Translations under genes and position numbers: made by a program
The notes under the pieces: model-generated
The model's input: the letters and a program-made list of their open reading frames with translations, nothing else
Databases searched by the model: none
What the model was told of the DNA's origin: nothing
Origin: Betaproteobacteria bacterium
GTDB lineage: Bacteria; Pseudomonadota; Gammaproteobacteria; Burkholderiales; Rhodocyclaceae
NCBI GenBank assembly: GCA_016703785.1
Contig: JADJBM010000013.1
Coordinates: 1 to 64,000 of the forward strand
Reading direction: 5' to 3'
DNA length: 64,000 bases
Shown here: one piece after another, positions 9,634-19,246 of the stretch
Layout of the letters: each line of letters opens with the position of its first letter
How positions within the stretch are numbered: the first letter of the stretch is position 1

Positions 9634-9730
9634 GTCTGCCGCGGGATGATACGGGTTTAAGGGTAAAATCAAACAAGTAGCGTTTCGGAGGCATTGTACT
9701 GGCTGGCATCCGGGCGCACCCAACCCATTG

Positions 9731-12700
9731 ATGGAGAGGACCGCAATCGATTCGCCGATCCCGCGCAAACAGTTTCTCGCGCGTCTTCTCCGCCTTCCCC
9801 GGCTGCTTCCTCTCTGGTTGCGCAGAACGCTGACCGGGTTGTTCCTGCTGGGCTATTTCGGCTTCGCCCTGCTTGTCCTGGCGCTGCGCTACTGGGTGCT
9901 GCCGAACATCGAGAACTATCGCGGCGACATCGAACGCGGCATCTCCGCGGCCGTCGGCCTCAATGTCACGATTTCCCGCATCGACACCGACTGGAGCGGC
10001 CTGCGGCCGCATCTGTCCCTGCACGGCTTCAAGCTGCACGATACCGCCGACCGCCCGGTGCTGACTTTCGATACGGTGGAGACGGACCTGGGCTGGTCCT
10101 CCGTCCTGCACAGGCAGCTGAGATTGCACCGCCTCGAGGTCCATGCGCCCGAGCTGACCATCCGGCGCGACAGGAACGGGCGCATCTTCATCGCTGGTTT
10201 GCAGATCAACACCGAGGCGAGTGGCACCGATTTCTCAGACTGGCTGCTGGCGCAGAAGAACGTCGCCGTGCGCGATGCCACCATCCGCTGGGAGGATGAA
10301 CAGCGCGGCGCGCCGCCGCTGGCGCTGCGTCAGCTGAATTTCGTCCTGCGCAACGACGGCAGCCGCCATCGCTTCGGCCTGACGGCCTTGCCGCCGGCCG
10401 AGCTGGCGGCGCGCATCGACATCCGTGGCGATTTCCGCGGCCGTGACATCGATCGGCCGGAGCTGTGGAAGGGCGAGGTGTATGCCGAGCTCGATTACGC
10501 CGACCTGGCCGTCTGGCGCGCCTGGGTGGACTATCCGCTCGACTTGCCGCAGGGCGCGGGCGGCATGCGGCTGTGGCTCGGCTTCGACGACAAGAAACTG
10601 CGTACCCTGACGGCCGACATCGCCCTGCGTGACGTCAAGCTTCGGCTGGCGCGCAACCTCGAGATGCTGGAGCTCGCGCACTTCAACGGTCGCATCGCCG
10701 GGCGCCTGCCCGATGACGGTTTCGAGGTCTCGACGAAAAAGCTGACCCTGGCGACGAAGGGCGGCATCAGCCTGTCGCCGACCGACTTCTCCTTGCGCTG
10801 GACTCCGGCGCAGGGGAAGCAGCCCGCCAACGGTGCGGCGACGGCGAACGGCCTCGATCTCGATGTGCTGGCCAAGCTGGCCAGTTACCTGCCGCTCGAT
10901 GCCGGAACGCGCGCAACCCTCGAAGCCTACGCGCCGCGGGGACGGGTGTTCGACCTCAAGCTGGGCTGGAAGGGGGATGCGGAGACGCTGACCGCCTTCA
11001 ATGTCAGCGCCCGCTTCGAGGCACTGGGACGGCGCGCGCATGGCTACTATCCCGGCTTCGACGGCCTGACCGGCCGCATCGACGGCAACGAGAAGGGTGG
11101 CAGGGTGGAGGTGAGCGGGCGCAACGCCAGCGTCGAACTGCCGACGGTGTTTGCCGATCCCCGCCTGGAACTGGACGAGATGAAGGCGCAGGCCTCCTGG
11201 ACGGCGAAGGACGGCCGTTTCGACGTCCAGTTGCAGAACTTCACCTTCAACAACCCCGATGCGAATGGCAGCGCCAGCGGCCGCTACCTCAGCGATCCGC
11301 AAGGGCCGGGTGAAATCGACATCACGGCCAACCTGTCGCGCGCCGATGGCGCCGCCGTGTGGCGCTACATGCCGCTGGGGGTCAACCGCGACGTGCGCGA
11401 CTGGCTGCGCGAGGCCATTCGCGGCGGGCGGGCGGACGATGCGAAATTGCGACTGCAGGGAAACCTGAAGGATTTTCCCTTTGCCGAGGGCAAGAATGGC
11501 ATCTTCAAGGTGACGGCGAAAATCTCCGGAACCAACCTGCGTTACGCGCCCGACTGGCCCGGCATCGAAAACATCGCCGGCGACCTGTTGTTCGAAGGCA
11601 GGCGCATGTCGATCAAGGCCCGTCAGGGCAGGATTTTCGGCGTTTCCCTCTCGGGTGTCAGCGCTGAAATAGACGATCTCGAGGCGCCCGAGGAAATTCT
11701 TAATGTCTCCGGGCGCGCCGCCGGCCCGACCGCGGATTTCCTGCACTTTGTCTCGACCAGTCCGGTGGCCGAGAAGATCGACCGCTTTACCGATGGCATG
11801 AAGGCGGAGGGCCATGGCACGCTGGCGCTCAAGCTGACCCTGCCCCTGCGCCGGCTGGAGCAGTCGAAGATCGATGGCGAGTATCAGTTCCTGCGCAACG
11901 CGCTGGTGCTCGACCCGGACCTGCCGCCGCTCACGGAAGTGAACGGGCGGCTCAACTTCACCGCAGACGGCATCGCCATCAAGGACATTCGCGGGCAGCT
12001 GCTGGGCTCGCCGCTGACCATCAAGGCGGCCACGCGCAAGGACGGCACCGTCGCCATCGACGCCCAGAGCAGCCTGAACGTCGCCGGGCTGCGCAAATTC
12101 CAGGATCACCGCATCTTCAACCACCTCTCCGGCAGCGCGCCGTTGCAGGGCACGGTGCTGGTGAAGGGCCGCAGCACGGAGGTGGTGCTCGAATCGAGCC
12201 TGCAGGGCATCGCTTCCAGCCTGCCCGCACCCTTCAACAAGAGCGCCACGGACGTCATGCCGTTCCGCTTTGAGCGGACAAGCGTGTCGACCGGACGCGA
12301 CCAGATCGTCGCCAGCCTGGGAAAAGCGCTCAGCGCCCAACTGATACGCCGGGCCGACCAGGAAAAGAAAATCATCGAGCGCGGCGCGGTTGGCCTTGGC
12401 GAGGCCCGCCCCGCACTGCCGGAGAAAGACATCCTGATCGCGGCCAGCGTGGACGAGTTCGACGTGGATTTCTGGCGCGGCCTCTTTGCCGGCGATGGTG
12501 GTAATGGGGGCAATGTTGGCGTTGGGCTGCCGCTGGGCGGAATCAATCTGCGCGCCGAGAGGATGCAGCTCTTCGACCGGCCCTTCAACGCGGTGACGCT
12601 GCGCGCGAGCCAGCAGCGCGGCAGCTGGCAGGGCCAGGTGTCAAGCCGCGAGGTGGCCGGCGAGTTCGCCTGGGATGGCGGTGAACAGGGACGCCTGCGT

Positions 12701-13594
12701 GCGCGCCTCAAGCAACTGACGCTGGCCGAAACCCGGCCGGGCAAGACGGTCATTGCCGAGGAACCGCTGCGCGAACTGCCCGGCCTCGACATCGTCGCCG
12801 ACAGCTTCATGCTGCATGGCATGAAGCTTGGCAAGCTCGAGTTGAATGCGACCAACGCCGACAAGGCCTGGCGGATGGACAAGCTGGCGATCAGCAGCCC
12901 CGATGGCACGCTGAATTCGAGCGGCCTGTGGCATGACGGCGGCACCCAGCTCAACTTCAAGCTGGACGTGGCCGACATCGGCAAGATGCTGGACCGGCTG
13001 GGCTATGTCGACGCCGTGCGGCGCGGCACCGCCAAGCTGGAAGGCAAGGTCTCCTGGGCCGGGCCGCCGACGCGCATCGACCACCCCAGCCTCGGCGGGA
13101 CGATGGTCGTCGAGGCAGCCCGCGGCCAGTTCAACAAGCTCGATCCCGGCGTGGGGCGGCTGCTCGGCATCCTCAGCCTGCAATCGCTGCCGCGCCGCAT
13201 CACCCTCGATTTCCGCGACATCTTCAGCGAAGGCTTCGCCTTCGATTCGATCGAGGGCACTTCGAAAATCGACCGGGGCGTGATGGGCACGAAGGACCTG
13301 CTCATCCAGGGACCCTCTGCAAAGATCGCCATGAAGGGCGAGATCAACATTCCGGCGGAAACGCAGAACCTGCGCGTGCGCGTCGAGCCGGCGCTGGGCG
13401 ACACGCTGGCCGTCGGTGCCATGATCGCCAATCCGGCCATCGGCGCGGCTGCCTGGCTGGCACAGAAAATTCTCAAAGACCCGTTCGGGCAGATGTTCGC
13501 CTTCGAATACGCCATTACCGGCAGCTGGAGCGATCCCAAGGTGGAGAAACTGCAACAGCAGGCGACGGCGAAGCCGGAGGGAACAACCCAATGA
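9731..13594 (+). CDS. yhdP: YhdP family AsmA-like lipid transport/envelope protein
   Basis: A 1287-residue protein with one N-terminal membrane anchor (about residues 30-60, LFLLGYFGFALLVLALRYWVL) and a very long periplasmic portion of DUF3971/AsmA-like repeats. YhdP belongs with TamB and YdbH to the AsmA-like bridge proteins that carry phospholipids from inner to outer membrane. The C-terminal part (DPFGQMFAFEYAITGSWSDP) is the conserved family ending. ATG at 9731 is preceded by a possible TTG at 9728. Divergent from glnE; its stop overlaps the following nitrilase gene by ATGA, the usual order in betaproteobacteria. Confidence 0.95.
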   Translation: MERTAIDSPIPRKQFLARLLRLPRLLPLWLRRTLTGLFLLGYFGFALLVLALRYWVLPNIENYRGDIERGISAAVGLNVTISRIDTDWSGLRPHLSLHGFKLHDTADRPVLTFDTVETDLGWSSVLHRQLRLHRLEVHAPELTIRRDRNGRIFIAGLQINTEASGTDFSDWLLAQKNVAVRDATIRWEDEQRGAPPLALRQLNFVLRNDGSRHRFGLTALPPAELAARIDIRGDFRGRDIDRPELWKGEVYAELDYADLAVWRAWVDYPLDLPQGAGGMRLWLGFDDKKLRTLTADIALRDVKLRLARNLEMLELAHFNGRIAGRLPDDGFEVSTKKLTLATKGGISLSPTDFSLRWTPAQGKQPANGAATANGLDLDVLAKLASYLPLDAGTRATLEAYAPRGRVFDLKLGWKGDAETLTAFNVSARFEALGRRAHGYYPGFDGLTGRIDGNEKGGRVEVSGRNASVELPTVFADPRLELDEMKAQASWTAKDGRFDVQLQNFTFNNPDANGSASGRYLSDPQGPGEIDITANLSRADGAAVWRYMPLGVNRDVRDWLREAIRGGRADDAKLRLQGNLKDFPFAEGKNGIFKVTAKISGTNLRYAPDWPGIENIAGDLLFEGRRMSIKARQGRIFGVSLSGVSAEIDDLEAPEEILNVSGRAAGPTADFLHFVSTSPVAEKIDRFTDGMKAEGHGTLALKLTLPLRRLEQSKIDGEYQFLRNALVLDPDLPPLTEVNGRLNFTADGIAIKDIRGQLLGSPLTIKAATRKDGTVAIDAQSSLNVAGLRKFQDHRIFNHLSGSAPLQGTVLVKGRSTEVVLESSLQGIASSLPAPFNKSATDVMPFRFERTSVSTGRDQIVASLGKALSAQLIRRADQEKKIIERGAVGLGEARPALPEKDILIAASVDEFDVDFWRGLFAGDGGNGGNVGVGLPLGGINLRAERMQLFDRPFNAVTLRASQQRGSWQGQVSSREVAGEFAWDGGEQGRLRARLKQLTLAETRPGKTVIAEEPLRELPGLDIVADSFMLHGMKLGKLELNATNADKAWRMDKLAISSPDGTLNSSGLWHDGGTQLNFKLDVADIGKMLDRLGYVDAVRRGTAKLEGKVSWAGPPTRIDHPSLGGTMVVEAARGQFNKLDPGVGRLLGILSLQSLPRRITLDFRDIFSEGFAFDSIEGTSKIDRGVMGTKDLLIQGPSAKIAMKGEINIPAETQNLRVRVEPALGDTLAVGAMIANPAIGAAAWLAQKILKDPFGQMFAFEYAITGSWSDPKVEKLQQQATAKPEGTTQ

Positions 13595-14394
13595 AGCCTT
13601 CCCGCATTGCCGCCGTGCAGATGGTGTCCGGGCCGGACATCGCGCAGAACCTGCGCGATGCCGACCGCCTGGTGGCCGAGGCAGCCGCGCGCGGCGCGCA
13701 ACTGGTGGCGCTGCCGGAATACTTCCCCCTGATTTCGGGCGACGACATGGACAAGGTGCGCGCCCGCGAGCAGGAGGGCGCCGGCCCCTTGCAGGACTTC
13801 CTGCGCGAGACGGCGCTGCGCCACAAGGTCTGGCTGGTCGGCGGTTCCATCCCCCTGGTGGCCTCGGTGCCGGACAAGGTGCGCAACAGCTGCCTGGTGT
13901 TCGACGACGCCGGCCGGCGCGTGGCGCGCTACGACAAGATCCACCTGTTCGGCTTCCGGCGCGGAACCGAACACTACAATGAAAGTCAGACCATAGAACC
14001 CGGCGATGCCGTCGTCGCCTTCGATTCACCGGTCGGGCGGGTCGGTGTGTCGATCTGCTATGACCTGCGCTTTCCCGAGCTTTATCGCGCGATGGGCCCG
14101 GTAGACTTGCTGGTGGTGCCGGCAGCCTTTACCCACACCACGGGCCAGGCGCACTGGGAGTTGCTGTTGCGCGCGCGGGCGGTTGAAAACCTCTGCTATG
14201 TGCTGGCCGCGGCCCAGGGCGGCACGCACCCGAGCGGCCGGCAGACCTGGGGCGACAGCATGGCGGTCGATCCCTGGGGCGGCGTGCTCGATCGGTTGGC
14301 GAAAGGTCCAGGCGTCGTCACGGCCGAGATGGACACCGCCCGCATCGCCGACCTGCGCGCCAGCCTGCCGGCCCTGCAGCATCGCGTTCTTTGA
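13591..14394 (+). CDS. Carbon-nitrogen hydrolase, Nit1/omega-amidase-like
   Basis: A 267-residue cytoplasmic enzyme of the nitrilase superfamily. The catalytic triad is visible: Glu in LPEYFPL (about residue 43), Lys in DKIHLFG and Cys in SICYDLRFPELYR. Bacterial Nit1-type members hydrolyse deaminated glutathione or omega-amides as metabolite repair enzymes; the substrate here is inferred from the family. Starts inside the yhdP stop (ATGA) and is followed closely by tldD, a conserved yhdP-nit-tldD arrangement. Confidence 0.93.
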   Translation: MKPSRIAAVQMVSGPDIAQNLRDADRLVAEAAARGAQLVALPEYFPLISGDDMDKVRAREQEGAGPLQDFLRETALRHKVWLVGGSIPLVASVPDKVRNSCLVFDDAGRRVARYDKIHLFGFRRGTEHYNESQTIEPGDAVVAFDSPVGRVGVSICYDLRFPELYRAMGPVDLLVVPAAFTHTTGQAHWELLLRARAVENLCYVLAAAQGGTHPSGRQTWGDSMAVDPWGGVLDRLAKGPGVVTAEMDTARIADLRASLPALQHRVL

Positions 14395-14410
14395 ATATGG
14401 ATTGCATACA

Positions 14411-15853
14411 ATGGACATGAGCACACACTTCGCTATCGCCGAATCCCGCCTGCTGGCGCCCTTCGACCTTTCCGCGCGCCAACTCGAAACGGTGTTCGGC
14501 GATCTCTACCGGCATAGGCTGGACTATGCCGATCTGTACTTCCAGTACAGCCGCTCCGAGGGCTGGAGCCTGGAGGAGGGCATCGTCAAGTCGGGCAGCT
14601 TCAACATCGAGAGTGGCGTCGGCGTGCGCGCCATCTCAGGCGAGAAGACTGCCTTTGCCTACTCCGACGAAATCTCCCTGCCGGCCCTGAAGTCGGCGGC
14701 GCGAGCCACCCGTGCCATCGCCGCGCAGGGGGCACAGCAACGCATACCCTTGCTCACCGGCAGAACGGTGCCGGCGCTCTACGGCGCGGCCGACCCGCTG
14801 GCCTCGCTGCCCGACACCGAGAAGGTGAAGCTGCTCGAGCGGCTGGAGGGCTTTGCCCGCGCCGCGGATACCCGTGTCGTCGAAGTCATGGCGCACATCG
14901 CCGGCGAATTCGAAGTGGTGCTGGTTGCCCGCGCCGACGGGCATCTCGCCGCCGACGTGCGGCCGCTGGTGCGCGTGTCCGTCACGGTCATCATGCTGGA
15001 GGCGGGGCGGCGCGAGCAGGGTTCGGCGGGCGGCGGCGGCCGCTTCGACTACGCTTATTTCAGCGATGACGTGCTGCGCGACTACGCGAAGCAGGCGGTG
15101 CACCAGGCCAGCGTGAACCTCGCCGCCCGCCCCGCGCCGGCGGGTGAGATGACGGTGGTCCTCGGCAACGGCTGGCCGGGCATCCTGCTGCACGAGGCGA
15201 TCGGCCATGGCCTCGAGGGGGATTTCAACCGCAAGGGCAGTTCGGCCTTCGCCGGGCGCATCGGCCAGCGCGTCGCCGCGGCGGGCGTCACGGTGATCGA
15301 CGACGGCACGATTCCCGACCGGCGCGGCTCGCTGTCCATCGACGACGAAGGCAACCCGACGCAGCGCACCGTGCTGATCGAGGACGGCATCCTCACCGGC
15401 TACCTGCAGGACAGCCTCAATGCGCGCCTGATGGGCGTGCCGGTCACCGGCAACGGCCGCCGCGAGTCCTTCGCCCACCTGCCGCTGCCGCGCATGACCA
15501 ACACCTGCATGCTCAACGGCAACCGTGATCCGCAGGAGATCATCGCCTCGGTGAAGAAGGGGCTGTTTGCGGCCAACTTCGGCGGCGGCCAGGTGGACAT
15601 CACCAGCGGCAAGTTCGTCTTCTCCGCCGCCGAGGCCTACCTGATCGAGAACGGCAGGATCACCCAGCCGGTGCGGGGGGCGACACTGATCGGCAACGGT
15701 CCGGACGTGCTCACGCGCGTCTCCATGATCGGCAACGACCTGGCGCTCGACCCGGGCGTGGGCACCTGCGGCAAGGAGGGTCAGAGCGTGCCCGTCGGAG
15801 TGGGGCAGCCGACATTGCGCATCGACGGACTGACGGTGGGCGGGACCGGATGA
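14411..15853 (+). CDS. tldD: Metalloprotease TldD
   Basis: A 480-residue member of the TldD/PmbA zinc protease family, which works as a heterodimer TldD-TldE to degrade or mature small peptides and the CcdA antitoxin. The metal-binding motif HEAIGHGLEGD is present in LLHEAIGHGLEGDF. The ATG at 14411 (MDMSTHFAIAES) gives the normal length; the frame continues upstream only inside the preceding nitrilase gene. It follows the nitrilase gene by 16 bases. The partner tldE/pmbA is not in the window. Confidence 0.96.
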   Translation: MDMSTHFAIAESRLLAPFDLSARQLETVFGDLYRHRLDYADLYFQYSRSEGWSLEEGIVKSGSFNIESGVGVRAISGEKTAFAYSDEISLPALKSAARATRAIAAQGAQQRIPLLTGRTVPALYGAADPLASLPDTEKVKLLERLEGFARAADTRVVEVMAHIAGEFEVVLVARADGHLAADVRPLVRVSVTVIMLEAGRREQGSAGGGGRFDYAYFSDDVLRDYAKQAVHQASVNLAARPAPAGEMTVVLGNGWPGILLHEAIGHGLEGDFNRKGSSAFAGRIGQRVAAAGVTVIDDGTIPDRRGSLSIDDEGNPTQRTVLIEDGILTGYLQDSLNARLMGVPVTGNGRRESFAHLPLPRMTNTCMLNGNRDPQEIIASVKKGLFAANFGGGQVDITSGKFVFSAAEAYLIENGRITQPVRGATLIGNGPDVLTRVSMIGNDLALDPGVGTCGKEGQSVPVGVGQPTLRIDGLTVGGTG

Positions 15854-15974
15854 GCGGCTCGACAGATTGATGTTTGTCAATCTGCCGTCCGCGGTGTCTG
15901 GCTAGAATGCAGCCTTTCCAAGGACCATGACCCTGTCCTTCCGGAGTGGGTTGCGGCCGTGAAAGGATGGCGCC

Positions 15975-16775
15975 GTGAAAAAAATTCTCTCCCTGCTTGC
16001 CCTTGCCGTGGCGGTTTTCGGCATCGATGCCGCTGGCAATCCCGCCCAGGCACAGATCAGCGACATCAACGCCGCCATCAACAAGGCAGGCCGCCAGCGC
16101 ATGCTCTCGCAGCGCATGGCCAAGGCCTATCTGCAGGTCGGCCAGGCCGTCGATACGGAGCGCTCGAAGAAAGTCCTCGATGCCTCGATCGCGCTCTTCG
16201 ACCGCCAGCTCGTCGAGCTGAAGAACTTCTCGCCGACGCCCGAGATCAAGAACACCTATCTCAACCTCGAGCGCGCCTGGCTGGCCTACAAGGATGCCCT
16301 GGTCGGCGCGGCGCCGTCGCAGGGCGGGGCGAAGAAGGTGATGGAGATCAACGAGGAGGTGCTCAGCCTGGCGCACCAGGGCACGGTGCAGCTGGAAAAG
16401 CATTCCGGCACCAGCGAGGGCCGCCTGATCAACATCGCCGGCAGGCAGCGCATGCTCTCGCAGCGCATGGCGAAGTTTTACCAGGCGCTCAACTGGAATG
16501 TGGCGCCCGCCAATGGCAATACGGAACTGGAAAAGGCACGCCAGGAATTCGTCGCCGCCCTGCGGGAGCTGACTTCCGCACCTGAAAACACGGCCGCCAT
16601 CAAGGACGAACTGGCGCTGGGCCAGCAGCAATGGCTGTTCTTCGAGAACGCCCTGACCCAGCGCGGCGGCGACAGGAAGACGGCCGCCCTCAACGTGGCG
16701 ACGACCAGCGAGCGCCTGCTGGAAGTCATGAACACCGTGACGGGCCTGTACGAAAAGCTGCAAGGCAAAAAGTGA
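15975..16775 (+). CDS. Exported protein with two PilJ-type (type IV pili chemotaxis transducer N-terminal) domains
   Basis: A 266-residue protein with signal peptide (KKILSLLALAVAVFGIDAAG) and two copies of the PilJ N-terminal domain. The diagnostic motif GRQRMLSQRMAK occurs twice, near residues 37 and 155, each starting a four-helix bundle unit. In PilJ and NarX-like sensors such domains sense ligands in the periplasm. Here no transmembrane or signalling domain follows, so it is a free periplasmic sensor or binding protein of unknown partner. A rho-independent terminator follows at 16804-16826. Confidence 0.85.
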   Translation: MKKILSLLALAVAVFGIDAAGNPAQAQISDINAAINKAGRQRMLSQRMAKAYLQVGQAVDTERSKKVLDASIALFDRQLVELKNFSPTPEIKNTYLNLERAWLAYKDALVGAAPSQGGAKKVMEINEEVLSLAHQGTVQLEKHSGTSEGRLINIAGRQRMLSQRMAKFYQALNWNVAPANGNTELEKARQEFVAALRELTSAPENTAAIKDELALGQQQWLFFENALTQRGGDRKTAALNVATTSERLLEVMNTVTGLYEKLQGKK

Positions 16776-16803
16776 ACTGAGCGATCGGGGCGTGTAGCGT
16801 GCC

Positions 16804-16826
16804 GGCCGGCCTTTGCCCGGCCTTTT
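16804..16826 (+). terminator. Rho-independent terminator after the PilJ-domain gene
   Basis: GGCCGG at 16804-16809 pairs with CCGGCC at 16817-16822 across a seven-base loop and is followed immediately by TTTT. It lies 29 bases after the stop of the PilJ-domain gene and before the aroG start, separating the two transcription units. Confidence 0.65.
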
Positions 16827-16877
16827 GCGTTAGAATGCAAGGCCTTAGCCATTCGTCGCAGCGCCCGAGCATCCTGC

Positions 16878-18023
16878 ATGAACGCCCCGATCAAATCGAA
16901 CAAACCGAACATCGCCTCCGTCGCCCCCGGCCCCAAGGGCGGGCTCGCCTATCCGCGCGCCATCACGGACGACGTGCGCATCCGCGACATCCATGAGGTT
17001 GCGCCGCCTTCCCACCTGTTGCGCGAGTTTCCGCCGACGCCTCGTGCGGTCGAGACCACCTTCGCCGCGCGCCAGGCCATCCATCGCATCCTGCACGGCG
17101 CCGACGACCGCCTGCTGGTCGTCATCGGCCCCTGCTCGGTGCACGATTTCGATGCCGCCATCGAATACGCTTCCCGCCTGAAGGCCGAAGCCGACCGATT
17201 GGCGGATGACCTGCTGGTGGTGATGCGCGTCTATTTCGAGAAGCCGCGCACGACGGTGGGCTGGAAGGGCCTGATCAACGACCCGCGCATGGACGGCAGC
17301 TTCAAGATCAACGAGGGCCTGCGCATTGCCCGCCACCTGCTGGTGGACCTCAACGAGATGGGCCTGCCGGCGGCGACCGAGTTCCTCGACATGATCACGC
17401 CGCAGTACATCGCCGACCTGGTGAGCTGGGGCGCCATCGGCGCGCGCACGACCGAATCGCAGGTGCACCGCGAGCTGGCCTCCGGCATGTCCTGTCCGAT
17501 GGGCTTCAAGAACGGCACCGACGGCAACATCAGGATCGCCATCGATGCCATCCGCACCTCGCAGCATCCGCACCATTTCCTCTCGGTGACCAAGTCCGGC
17601 CACTCGGCCATCGTCTCCACCAACGGCAACGAGGACTGCCACGTCATTCTGCGCGGCGGCAAGGAGCCGAACTTCGATGTCGCCAGCGTGGACCAGGCCT
17701 GCAAGGAACTCGGCGCCGCCGGCCTCGCCGCGCGCCTGATGGTCGACTTCTCGCACGGCAACAGCCGCAAGGACTTCAAGCGTCAGACGGAGGCCGCGCG
17801 CGACGTCGCTGCCCAGCTGGCCGCGGGCGAGTACCGCGTATTCGGCGTCATGGTCGAGTCGCACCTGAAGGAGGGGCGCCAGGACCTGGTGCCGGGCAAG
17901 CCGCTCGAACACGGCAAGAGCATCACCGACGCCTGCCTCGGCTGGGAGGATTCGGTCGAGTTGCTCGACCTCCTTGCCCAGGCGGTGCGCGATCGCCGCA
18001 TCGCTCTGCTCGGCAAAGAGTGA
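16878..18023 (+). CDS. aroG: 3-deoxy-7-phosphoheptulonate synthase (DAHP synthase), class I
   Basis: First enzyme of the shikimate pathway, condensing phosphoenolpyruvate with erythrose 4-phosphate; cytoplasmic TIM barrel, 381 residues. Family motifs are clear: GPCSVHD near residue 82, KPRTTVGWKGLINDP, GARTTESQ and the metal-ligand region around DFSHGNS. AroF/G/H-type enzymes are feedback-inhibited by an aromatic amino acid, but which one cannot be read reliably here. The gene after it starts with GTG inside this stop codon, so the two are translationally coupled. Confidence 0.96.
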   Translation: MNAPIKSNKPNIASVAPGPKGGLAYPRAITDDVRIRDIHEVAPPSHLLREFPPTPRAVETTFAARQAIHRILHGADDRLLVVIGPCSVHDFDAAIEYASRLKAEADRLADDLLVVMRVYFEKPRTTVGWKGLINDPRMDGSFKINEGLRIARHLLVDLNEMGLPAATEFLDMITPQYIADLVSWGAIGARTTESQVHRELASGMSCPMGFKNGTDGNIRIAIDAIRTSQHPHHFLSVTKSGHSAIVSTNGNEDCHVILRGGKEPNFDVASVDQACKELGAAGLAARLMVDFSHGNSRKDFKRQTEAARDVAAQLAAGEYRVFGVMVESHLKEGRQDLVPGKPLEHGKSITDACLGWEDSVELLDLLAQAVRDRRIALLGKE

Positions 18024-18541
18024 GCCGCCGACTACCTGGGCTGGTGCATCTCGGCGACGCGACATCCTTTGTCGATCGTCTCCTGGAAGTCATCGAACAC
18101 ATCCGGTTGTTCGAGGACTTCGAGCGCGGCGAGATCGAAGTACTGGCGGCGCACCTGCGCTGCTATCGCGCACCGGCCGGCGCCACCCTGATCCGCGAGG
18201 GCGACCGCGGCGACTTCATGGTGATTGTGCTCGACGGCCAGTGCGAGATCGTCAGGAATGACGCAGGCGGTCTGCCGCGACGGTTGGGCCTCGCCGGCCC
18301 CGGCAAGACGCTGGGGGAAATGTCCATGATCGACGGCGAGCTGCGCTTCGCCTCCTGCGTCGCGCTGGTGGATACACTCATCGCCGTGCTCGACCGCGAC
18401 AGCCTGTCGCGCATCATTGCCGACGATCCGCGTCTCGGCATCAAGATCCTCATGGAGCTGGTGCTGCTGCTCTCGCAGCGGTTGCGTTCTGCCAGCGGCA
18501 AGCTGGTGCAGCACCTCGACGGTGGCGCAGACGCCGCCTGA
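18020..18541 (+). CDS. Cyclic nucleotide-binding domain protein
   Basis: A 173-residue protein consisting almost entirely of one cNMP-binding beta-roll (residues about 25-140) with the phosphate-binding-like stretch LGEMSMIDGELRFASC and flanking EGDRGDFMVIVLDG. No DNA-binding helix-turn-helix or other output domain follows, so it is a stand-alone sensor-like domain. It begins with GTG overlapping the aroG stop by four bases. Binding of cyclic AMP, GMP or nothing cannot be decided: the usual Arg of the cassette appears shifted. Partner unknown. Confidence 0.85.
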   Translation: MSRRLPGLVHLGDATSFVDRLLEVIEHIRLFEDFERGEIEVLAAHLRCYRAPAGATLIREGDRGDFMVIVLDGQCEIVRNDAGGLPRRLGLAGPGKTLGEMSMIDGELRFASCVALVDTLIAVLDRDSLSRIIADDPRLGIKILMELVLLLSQRLRSASGKLVQHLDGGADAA

Positions 18542-19096
18542 TCAGCCGCGCGCCCGGTCCTTGCGCCACAGCACGTCGCCGCGTCCGGCCAGGCGGTTGA
18601 GCGTACGCCCGAGCACGAAGAGCAGGTCGGAGAGGCGGTTGACGTACTTGCGTCCGGTTTCGCTGACGGCTTCCTGCGCGGCAACGGCGACGAGCCGGCG
18701 CTCGGCACGCCGGCAGACTGCGCGGGCCAGATGGGCGAGGGCCGCTGCCCGCGTGCCGCCCGGCAGAATGAATTCCTTCAACGGTCCCAGTTCTGCGTTG
18801 TGGCGGTCGATGGCCTGTTCCAGTTCGTCGACGCTATTACCGTCGAGCAGGACCGAGCCGGGAATCGCCATCTCGCCGCCGAGATCGAAGAGGTCGTGCT
18901 GGATGCGGGTCAGCAGCGCGTTGATTTCCCCAGGCAGGTCTTCGGTCAGCAGCAGCCCGATCACCGAGTTCAGTTCGTCGAGATCGCCCAGGGCGGCGAT
19001 GCGCGGACTGTCCTTGCCCACGCGCGAGCCGTCGGCGAGGCCGGTGGTGCCGGCGTCTCCGGTGCGCGTATAGATTTTCGAGAGGCGGTGTCCCAT
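18542..19096 (-). CDS. Cob(I)yrinic acid a,c-diamide adenosyltransferase, PduO type
   Basis: A 184-residue enzyme that transfers adenosyl from ATP to cob(I)alamin, making coenzyme B12. The N-terminal ATP-binding motif TRTGDAGTTGL and the later conserved RRAERRLV ... YVNRLSDLLFVL region identify the PduO family. The start ATG at 19096 gives MGHRLSKIYTRTGD, the usual beginning. It ends one base after the convergent cyclic-nucleotide-binding gene and is divergent from the SulP gene at 19247. Confidence 0.95.
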   Translation of the reverse strand: MGHRLSKIYTRTGDAGTTGLADGSRVGKDSPRIAALGDLDELNSVIGLLLTEDLPGEINALLTRIQHDLFDLGGEMAIPGSVLLDGNSVDELEQAIDRHNAELGPLKEFILPGGTRAAALAHLARAVCRRAERRLVAVAAQEAVSETGRKYVNRLSDLLFVLGRTLNRLAGRGDVLWRKDRARG

Positions 19097-19246
19097 GTCG
19101 GCGGAAAGCGGATAATCGATCGGCGAATATAGCACCCTGATTCGGCGATAAGGATATTTCGCCCACGGTGATATAAGGTGAAGATAATATATACCCTCTC
19201 CGTATAAGCAGTTGCCCGGCCTGGATCGTGGGCGCTGCCACAATAA
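19097..19246. promoter_or_regulatory. Divergent promoter region between adenosyltransferase and SulP-hyf operon
   Basis: This 150-base gap separates divergent genes. It contains an imperfect inverted repeat (GGCGAATAT at 19122-19130 and ATATTTCGCC at 19154-19163) and a very AT-rich stretch (about 19168-19196, GATATAAGG...ATAATATATA) in otherwise GC-rich DNA. I infer that it holds promoters for both directions and one regulator site; no specific regulator is recognised. Confidence 0.4.

Noticed and set aside
6733..9660. Very long plus-strand open frame opposite glnE
   Set aside because: It is a GC-bias shadow of glnE: the glnE frame carries all family motifs, while this frame has repetitive Ala/Arg/Gly/Val composition and no domain.
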